NCBI RefSeq assembly: GCF_004114425.1
Contig: NZ_RDQF01000004.1
Span: forward strand, 124,001-188,000
Source of the DNA: Bradyrhizobium vignae
Lineage (GTDB): Bacteria > Pseudomonadota > Alphaproteobacteria > Rhizobiales > Xanthobacteraceae
Length of the DNA: 64,000 bases
Direction: 5' to 3'
Shown here: piece by piece, positions 8,187-15,200 of the stretch
How the letters are laid out: every line of letters starts with the position of its first letter
How positions within the stretch are numbered: the first letter of the stretch is position 1
Translations under genes and position numbers: made by a program
Notes under the pieces: generated by a model
What the model was told of the DNA's origin: nothing
The model's database searches: none
The model's input: the letters and a program-made list of their open reading frames with translations, nothing else

Positions 8187-9782
8187 ATGCGTATTCGTCT
8201 GTCGACCTGTCTCGCCGTGCTTGCGCTGGCGTTGTCCGCAATCTCAGCGGGCGCCGAAACGGTGGTGCGCTATGGCATCTCGATGGCGGACATTCCGCTG
8301 ACGACGGGCCAGCCCGATCGCGGCGCCGGCGCCTATCAGTTCACCGCCTACACGATCTACGATCCGCTGGTGGCCTGGGAAATGGATGTGGCCGATCGAC
8401 CCGGCAAGCTGGTGCCGGGCCTCGCCACCGAATGGAAGGTCGACGATGCCGACAAGACCAAATGGCGCTTTACCCTCCGCAAGGGCGTGAAGTTTCACGA
8501 CGGCAGCGAGTTCAACGCCGACGCGGTGATCTGGAATCTGGACAAGGTGCTCAACGATAAAGCGCCGCAATTCGACAAGCGGCAGAGCGCGCAGGTGAAG
8601 ACCCGCCTGCCCTCCGTCGCCAGCTACGCCAAGATCGACGACTTCACGGTGGAGATCACCACCAAGACGGTCGATTCCTTCTTCCCCTATCAGATGCTTT
8701 GGTTCCTGGTGTCGAGCCCGGCGCAGTACGAAAAGCTCGGTAAGGACTGGGACAAGTTCGCAAGCCAGCCCTCCGGCACCGGCCCGTTCAAGCTGACGAA
8801 GCTGGTGCCGCGCGAGCTCGCCGAGCTCAGCAAGAATCCGGACTACTGGAACAAGAAGCGGATTCCCAAGGCCGACAAGATCGTGCTGGTGCCGATGCCG
8901 GAAGCGCTGACGCGCACCAATGCGCTGCTCGCCGGACAAGTGGACCTGATCGAGACGCCGGCGCCGGATGCGGTGCCGCAGCTGAAGGCGGCCGGCATGA
9001 AGCTCGTCGACAACGTCACGCCGCATGTGTGGAATTATCACCTCAGCGTGCTGCCGGGTTCGCCCTGGACCGACATCCGCTTGCGCAAGGCGCTGAACCT
9101 CGCGATCGACCGGGAGGCGGTTGTCGGCCTGATGAACGGTCTCGCCAAGCCCGCCAAGGGGCAGGTCGATCCGTCGAGTCCATGGTTCGGTAAACCCAGC
9201 TTCGAACTGAAATATGACCTGGCTGCAGCGAAGACGCTCGTCGAGGAGGCCGGCTACTCCAAGGCAAAACCGCTGAAGACCACCTTCATCATCGCGCAAG
9301 GAGGCACGGGGCAGATGCTGTCGCTGCCGATGAACGAATTCCTGCAGCAGAGCTTCAAGGAGATCGGCATCGAGATCGACTTCAAGGTCGTGGAGCTCGA
9401 GACGCTCTATACGCATTGGCGCAAGGGCGCGGCCGACGAGATGAACGCCGGCATCACCGCCAACAACATCGCCTATGTCACCTCGGACCCGCTCTACGCC
9501 ATCGTCCGCTTCTTCCATTCGGGGCAGATCGCGCCTGTCGGCGTCAACTGGGGCGGCTACAAGAACCCGAAAGTCGACGCGCTGATCGACGAGGCCAAGC
9601 AGACCTTCGATAGCGCGAAGCAGGATGAATTGCTGGCGCGAGCGCATGCGCTGATCGTGGATGATGCCACGCTGGTCTGGGTCGTCCACGACACCAACCC
9701 GCATGCGCTGTCGCCGAAGATCAAGCACTTCGTGCAGGCGCAGCACTGGTTCCAGGATCTGACGACGATCGGGGTGGAGTGA
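8187..9782 (+). CDS. Family 5 extracellular solute-binding protein, paralogue
   Basis: A 531-residue periplasmic binding protein with a Sec signal peptide (MRIRLSTCLAVLALALSAIS, then AGAE). It aligns over its full length with the product of 6329-7987; shared blocks include GLATEWKVDDADKTKW and FNADAVIWN. The ATG at 8187 lies behind GGGAGC and gives a clean signal peptide, although the frame extends upstream. It has no permease or ATPase of its own here, so it probably delivers a related ligand to the same ABC transporter, or works with a distant one. Confidence 0.92.
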   Translation: MRIRLSTCLAVLALALSAISAGAETVVRYGISMADIPLTTGQPDRGAGAYQFTAYTIYDPLVAWEMDVADRPGKLVPGLATEWKVDDADKTKWRFTLRKGVKFHDGSEFNADAVIWNLDKVLNDKAPQFDKRQSAQVKTRLPSVASYAKIDDFTVEITTKTVDSFFPYQMLWFLVSSPAQYEKLGKDWDKFASQPSGTGPFKLTKLVPRELAELSKNPDYWNKKRIPKADKIVLVPMPEALTRTNALLAGQVDLIETPAPDAVPQLKAAGMKLVDNVTPHVWNYHLSVLPGSPWTDIRLRKALNLAIDREAVVGLMNGLAKPAKGQVDPSSPWFGKPSFELKYDLAAAKTLVEEAGYSKAKPLKTTFIIAQGGTGQMLSLPMNEFLQQSFKEIGIEIDFKVVELETLYTHWRKGAADEMNAGITANNIAYVTSDPLYAIVRFFHSGQIAPVGVNWGGYKNPKVDALIDEAKQTFDSAKQDELLARAHALIVDDATLVWVVHDTNPHALSPKIKHFVQAQHWFQDLTTIGVE

Positions 9783-9877
9783 GGGGCGCCCGAGCACGCG
9801 CCTCAATGAACGTGATCGTCGCGGCCTTCGTTGGGGCGACCGCCCGGGGTTATTGCGCACAATCGCCCCAGCAGACT

Positions 9878-9954
9878 CGTCATTGCGAGCGTAGCGAAGC
9901 AATCCAGGATCTTTCCGCAGCGGCAGTCTGGATTGCTTCGCTTCCGCAATGACG
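9878..9954. repeat. Intergenic palindromic repeat (CGTCATTGCGAGC family)
   Basis: CGTCATTGCGAGCGTAGCG with AAGCAATCCA at the left returns inverted as TGGATTGCTTCGCTTCCGC and AATGACG at the right. A second copy lies at 49357-49440. It sits between two convergent genes and could act as a bidirectional terminator. Confidence 0.8.
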
Positions 9955-9988
9955 GAGTGTGGGCGACTGCGAAGCCCACCCCACATCC

Positions 9989-12220
9989 CTACTTCGTCAG
10001 CAGCGCATATGCCCCGGTCCAGCCCTCCGCCGGCGGATTGACCTGGAAATCCCGGATCCTCGCCTCGTAAAGCCTGAACAGCTTCTCCAGCGTGTCGGCG
10101 TCCTCGCTCTTGCGGCCCCGTTCGATCGCATCCAGTGCGCCCTGCCAGTCGCGGCTGCGGTAGCAGCCGAGCATCTCGATGGTGATGTTGCGCAGGCGCT
10201 GGAACGCGCCCGAATGCATCACGTCCTCGCGGCCCGCGATGGCGTAGATCACTTCCGGCTCGGTCTTGCCCTTGACCATGATGAAGTCGAGCTCGAGGAT
10301 CGCGAACTTCTCCTTGGCGGCGAGTGCGGTCCTGGAGCCGACAATGATGGGAAAGCCGTACTCCTTCGACTGGCCTTCCAAGCGCGAGGCCAGGTTCACG
10401 CTGTCGCCGAGCACCGAATAATTCTTCTTCAGGTCGGAGCCCATGTTGCCGACCACGCCGATGCCGGTGTTGAGACCGATTCCGACGTTGAGCGGGATGT
10501 AGACATGGCCGCCGTCGGCCGCTTCCTGCTCGCGCTCCCTGTTGACGGCATCGATCTTCTCGAGCATCTGGATCGCCGCCTCGCAGGCGTTGACCTCGTG
10601 CTCGGCATCGTCGAGCGGCGCGTTCCAGAACGCCATGATGGCGTCACCCATGTATTTGTCGATGTAACCCTTCCGCTCGATGATGACGTCGGTCAACGGC
10701 GTCAGGAAGCGGTTCATCAGCGCGATCAGCCCTTGCGGATCATGCTTGTAGCTCTCCGAGATCGTGGTGAAGCCGCGCACGTCGGAGAACATGATCGTCA
10801 TCTCGCGCTCCTCGCCGCCGAGCACGAGCTTGTCCGGCGACTGCGCCAGCTGCTCGACCAGCACCGGCGACATGTATTGCGCGAACATGCCGCGGATCTG
10901 CACGCGCTGGCGCTGCTCGCGGACGAAGCTGGCAAAGATCAGCGTCAGATAGATCGCGGTGGTCGAGAGCAGCGGATAGGTGAAGTCGATGAGATAGCGG
11001 TACCGCGCGTAGAAGAACCAGGACACCCCGATGAGGATCGCCGCGAACATCGCGCCGGCAAGCACCAGACGGACGGGGCCGAGATTCGGGGTGAAGATGA
11101 TGACCAGAATGCCGATGATCATCGCGGTGAGCAATTCGACGCCAAGCGCGTAATTCGGGCGAGAGATCGCTGCGCCGGTCAGCACGCTTTCGAGCACCTG
11201 GGCATGAATCTCGACGCCCGGCATGGCCCGCGACACCGGCGTGGTCTTGATGTCGTTCAGACCGACCGCGGAGGTGCCGACCAGCACCAGCTTGCCGGCA
11301 AGCTTGCTCGGCGGCACCATGTTGTCGAGGACATCGGCCGCCGAGACGTAGATCGATGGATCTTGCCGGGCATAGTGCACCCAGAGCTGACCGTTCTCGT
11401 CGGTCGGAATCTCGACGCCTTTGATGCGGATCGCGCGGATGCCGGTCTTGTCGGTGCGCACCAGCAGGGTTGGTGTTCCCGTGACGACCCGCAGGATTTC
11501 GAGGCTGAGCGAGGGCATGATGTTGCCCTGCGCGCGCATGATCATCGGCACGCGCCGGATCAAGCCGTCGCGCTCGATTGGAATACTGAACAGGCCGCGC
11601 CCCGCCGCGACCTTCTCGATGACAGGGACGTTGCGGAGCAGACCGGGGAACTCGAACAGGAAACGCTCGGCGTTCTCTTCTCCGACCGTGGCAACGCCGG
11701 TGAAGGGCAGCGTCTTGTCGATTTCCGACGTGACCTTCTGCTGCCCCGTCTCGCCCAGCACCACGCGCGAGTGCTTGATCGCGTCGGATAGGATCTGGTC
11801 GTTGGACGGCAGCTCGCGCAGCTTGCCGCGGGTGGCGTCATCGAGATAGCGCATCTGACCCGCGACCAAATCCGGATTGAGCCGGTCGGCTTCCGAGAAC
11901 ACCACGTCGAAACCGATCGCCACCGCGCCGTTGTTGGTGAGGTTCTGGATCATGTCGGCGATGCGCGTGCGCGGCCATGGCCACTGGCCAAGCTTGGCGA
12001 GGCTCTTGTCGTCGATGTCGACGATGGTGACCGGCCGCGCCGTCTTGTGGCGCGGATCGATCAACTGGAACATGTCGAAGACGCGCAGCCGCAATTCCTG
12101 GATCGGCGGCGGATCCCAGAGGCGGGCGCCGGCAAACAGAACCAGCAGCGCAAGGCACATCAGCCGCGCAAAGCCGAACTTCTGGGCAAACCACCGCCGC
12201 AGGATATTGAGACGCTTCAT
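9989..12220 (-). CDS. CHASE2-domain class III adenylate/guanylate cyclase
   Basis: A 743-residue membrane receptor cyclase. One TM helix (about residues 15-33) is followed by a large extracytoplasmic CHASE2 sensor (about 40-340, with PVTIVDIDDKSLAKLG and DLVAGQMRYL), then three TM helices (about 345-420) and a cytoplasmic class III cyclase domain (about 470-690). Metal-binding aspartates are seen in FSDVRGFT and YMGDAIMAFWN; VLGDSVNLASRLEG is the conserved nucleotide-site helix. It should make cAMP (or cGMP) in response to an external signal. It lies 73 bp downstream of the giant FecR/VCBS gene on the same strand and may be co-transcribed with it. Confidence 0.92.
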   Translation of the reverse strand: MKRLNILRRWFAQKFGFARLMCLALLVLFAGARLWDPPPIQELRLRVFDMFQLIDPRHKTARPVTIVDIDDKSLAKLGQWPWPRTRIADMIQNLTNNGAVAIGFDVVFSEADRLNPDLVAGQMRYLDDATRGKLRELPSNDQILSDAIKHSRVVLGETGQQKVTSEIDKTLPFTGVATVGEENAERFLFEFPGLLRNVPVIEKVAAGRGLFSIPIERDGLIRRVPMIMRAQGNIMPSLSLEILRVVTGTPTLLVRTDKTGIRAIRIKGVEIPTDENGQLWVHYARQDPSIYVSAADVLDNMVPPSKLAGKLVLVGTSAVGLNDIKTTPVSRAMPGVEIHAQVLESVLTGAAISRPNYALGVELLTAMIIGILVIIFTPNLGPVRLVLAGAMFAAILIGVSWFFYARYRYLIDFTYPLLSTTAIYLTLIFASFVREQRQRVQIRGMFAQYMSPVLVEQLAQSPDKLVLGGEEREMTIMFSDVRGFTTISESYKHDPQGLIALMNRFLTPLTDVIIERKGYIDKYMGDAIMAFWNAPLDDAEHEVNACEAAIQMLEKIDAVNREREQEAADGGHVYIPLNVGIGLNTGIGVVGNMGSDLKKNYSVLGDSVNLASRLEGQSKEYGFPIIVGSRTALAAKEKFAILELDFIMVKGKTEPEVIYAIAGREDVMHSGAFQRLRNITIEMLGCYRSRDWQGALDAIERGRKSEDADTLEKLFRLYEARIRDFQVNPPAEGWTGAYALLTK

Positions 12221-12293
12221 AGGGCCTGGATATCACGCTTTTGCGGCGAACGGCAGCGCGGATCGCGTGTGCAGACGCGCGGCGCGCCGGCAA

Positions 12294-15200
12294 TCAGGCA
12301 TTGAAGATAAAATCGCCGGCCTTGAGGTTCGCGGCAATGACGTTATGCAGCAGCAGGGACTCGTGCTCGATGACAGGCGCCCCCTCGCGCCGAGTGATCT
12401 GCTGTTGCCACGTCACCATCGCATCGCCGGACTGCTGGACGATGGTGAGATCGTTGATGGAGCTCACGTCCGAGAACTGGCGCAGGTCGATCTTGTCCAC
12501 GCCAGTCGTGAAATCGGTAATGGTGTGCGTGAAATCGGTGATCGGCTGAGGGCCATAGCCGATTGAGCCCGGCGAGAACACGAACTGGTCCTTGCCGGCG
12601 CCTCCAGTCAGCGTGTCCCCCGTCTCGGTCGCGAAAATGACATCCTTGCCGTCGGTGCCTTCCAGAGTGACGCCTTGGCCGGTGTCGCCCGCCTCGTTGA
12701 AGATGAAGTGGACGGTATCGAACAGGCCGGTGGTCTTGTCCGTAACCGTAAGCGTGATCTGATCGGTATTCGGCGGCGTCTCGCCCGGATAATAAGTGAC
12801 GCCATCCGTGAGGACCGAGTTGATGTCATCGAGGGATCCCCACGCTGCGCCCGGATCGACATTGCTGTCCGGATCATGGGCGGTGACCGCCGTGATCTTG
12901 AAGTCATGCGTCGCGGCGTCGGGATCGGTGTCGAGGACCGCTAGATGGGTAATGAGATCAGTGCCGCCCTCGTTGTCGTGCCAGACGTAGAAGTGCGTGG
13001 TATCGATGACGGGGCCGCTGTCGTCGTTGGCTCCAGTCAGGTCTACCGTGAGCGTTGCAGTGCCGGTCGCGCCATGCACGTCCGTGGTCTGCACCGTGAA
13101 AACATCCGAGTAGGAGCCTTCCGGCAGCGCGTTGATGGCGGCGGCGTTCGGAACGTAGCTGTAGCTGCCGTCCGGGTTGACCGTCAGCGAGCCGTACAGT
13201 CCCGTCGCCGTCCCATGACAATCCGCATTGAGGACCGCATAGGTCAGCGTCGCCGTCTCACCGCTGTCGGCGTCGGTCCCGGCGAGGTGGCCGGTGAGGC
13301 TAGGGAAGGTGTCGGTCGCAGCCGTGTCCGTGAGCGGGCCGATGTGGAGATCGGCAAGCTTCGGCGCATCGTTGGTGCCGGTGATATTGACGGTGACGAC
13401 TGCGCCCGCGCCAGCACCATGGGCATCCGACGGAACGATCGTGTATTGCAGCGACAGCGTCTGGCCGGCGGCGAGGAAGTCGAAGGCCTGTCCCTGCGAG
13501 TTGAAGGACCAGCTGAACTGCGCGTGAGTGGCGGTGCCGTTCAGGATATCGCCGGACGGAACGGCGAGATAGTTCAACAGCGCCTCATGGGACAGCCCGC
13601 CGACATTGCCGGTTTGCGCTATGCCGTCGAGAGAGACCTGCAGCTGGCTGACCGATACCGTGACGTGATCGATCGCGTCGACGTCGGAGACCGCCAGCAC
13701 ACCGTGCGCAAGCTGGCCGGCATTGGTTTCCATGAGATCGGCGATGGTCCCACCCGGGCCGGAGGTGCCGCTCGTCCAGTCCGCATCACCCTCGATTGCG
13801 AGGCTCTTGGCAGGGTTGACGGCATTGGAAGCCGTGGTCCCACTGCCGTCGCTGAGCTGATAATACGCTGCAAGGTCCGTCTCACTGCCCGTGAGCGCGG
13901 TGAAATCGATCGACTGGATCTGCGCCTGCGTGAGCGCGGTGGTCCAAACGCTGACATCGGCGATCGCGCCGTAGAAGCCTTCCGCCCCGAAGCCCGCTGC
14001 GCCCGAGTCGCTCGCGGCACCAATCATCATGTAGGACGCAGACGGATTCGACGGACTGCCGTCGATCGGGTTGACCGTCCATGAGTGCGAATATTCGAGG
14101 TGCCCATCGAGATAGAGTTTGAAGGTGTCATTCTCGCGGGTCAGCGCAATGTTGTGCCACTGCGACGCCGTGAGTGCCACGCCGGTATCGGCGATCTGGC
14201 GGCCGCCCGCTAGAATCTGCAGCTCCATCGTGCCATCAGTGTTGACGGTGCCGAGGAGACCGAAACCGGTGGTCGAGGTGTTGCCGTTGTAGAACAGGAT
14301 CTGGCCGTGACCGGCATCTGCTGCGCCGTTCCAGTTGACCCAGCCGTCCAGCGTCACGTCATCGGTGGCCGCAGTCGGCACCTCGCCGACGGCGATCGTC
14401 TGGCCGTCGAAATTCATGTAGTCCGACGTCACATAGGAAACCGCCGGCGCATCATTGGTGCCGGTGATCGTGACGGTCACGTCCTGGCTAACCTTGCCGC
14501 CATGGTGGTCGTCGAAGGTGACGGTGTAGACCTGAGTGATGGTCTGCCCTTCCGCCAGCGACTGCAGCACGGGATCGTCATTGTCCAAAGTGAAATGCCA
14601 GCCCAGCGTCGCGCCGTTGCTGGTGTCATTGCTGGCTTCGGTCACCGACGAATCGATCGAGAATGTGCCGATATGCGAACCGGTCCCGAAGCCCGGCAGA
14701 TCCGTGCTGACGGACGACGACTTGAACGACCACTCCGCCGTGTGGGTGTCGATCAGGTCGAGGTCCTGGATCGCCAGCGTGCCGCCGGTCGTCAGCGACG
14801 CGCCCTCGTCCTCGGTGACCGCGCCCCTCGCCGCGTCGGCATCACTCGTGATCGTCGGCGCGTCGTTGGCACCGTTGATCGTGACGGTGACGTCCTGCGA
14901 GACCTGCGCGCCGTGATCGTCGATGAAGGTGACGGTGTAGACCTGGGTGATGGTCTGGCCCTCGGCCAGCGATTGCAGCACCGTATTGCTGTTGTCGAGA
15001 CTGAAGTGCCAGCCCAGGGTCGCACCATTGTCGGTGTCGGTGTTGAATTCGTGCACCGACGGATCAATCGTGAAAGTGCCGAGCGGCGTGTCATCGTCGA
15101 AGCCCGGCAGATGCGCACTTGACGTCGACGACTTGAACACGGCCTGCGCCGTGTGGGTGTCGATCAAATCGAGATCCTGGATTGCCAGCGTGCCGTCGAT

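Noticed and set aside
8244..9986. Open frame (580 codons) on the minus strand opposite the second binding protein
   Set aside because: It is a shadow of a gene with signal peptide and SBP motifs; the translation shows no fold pattern.
9959..11791. Long open frame on the plus strand opposite the CHASE2 cyclase
   Set aside because: The translation is Arg/His/Asp-rich low complexity and lies wholly opposite the cyclase, whose motifs are intact.
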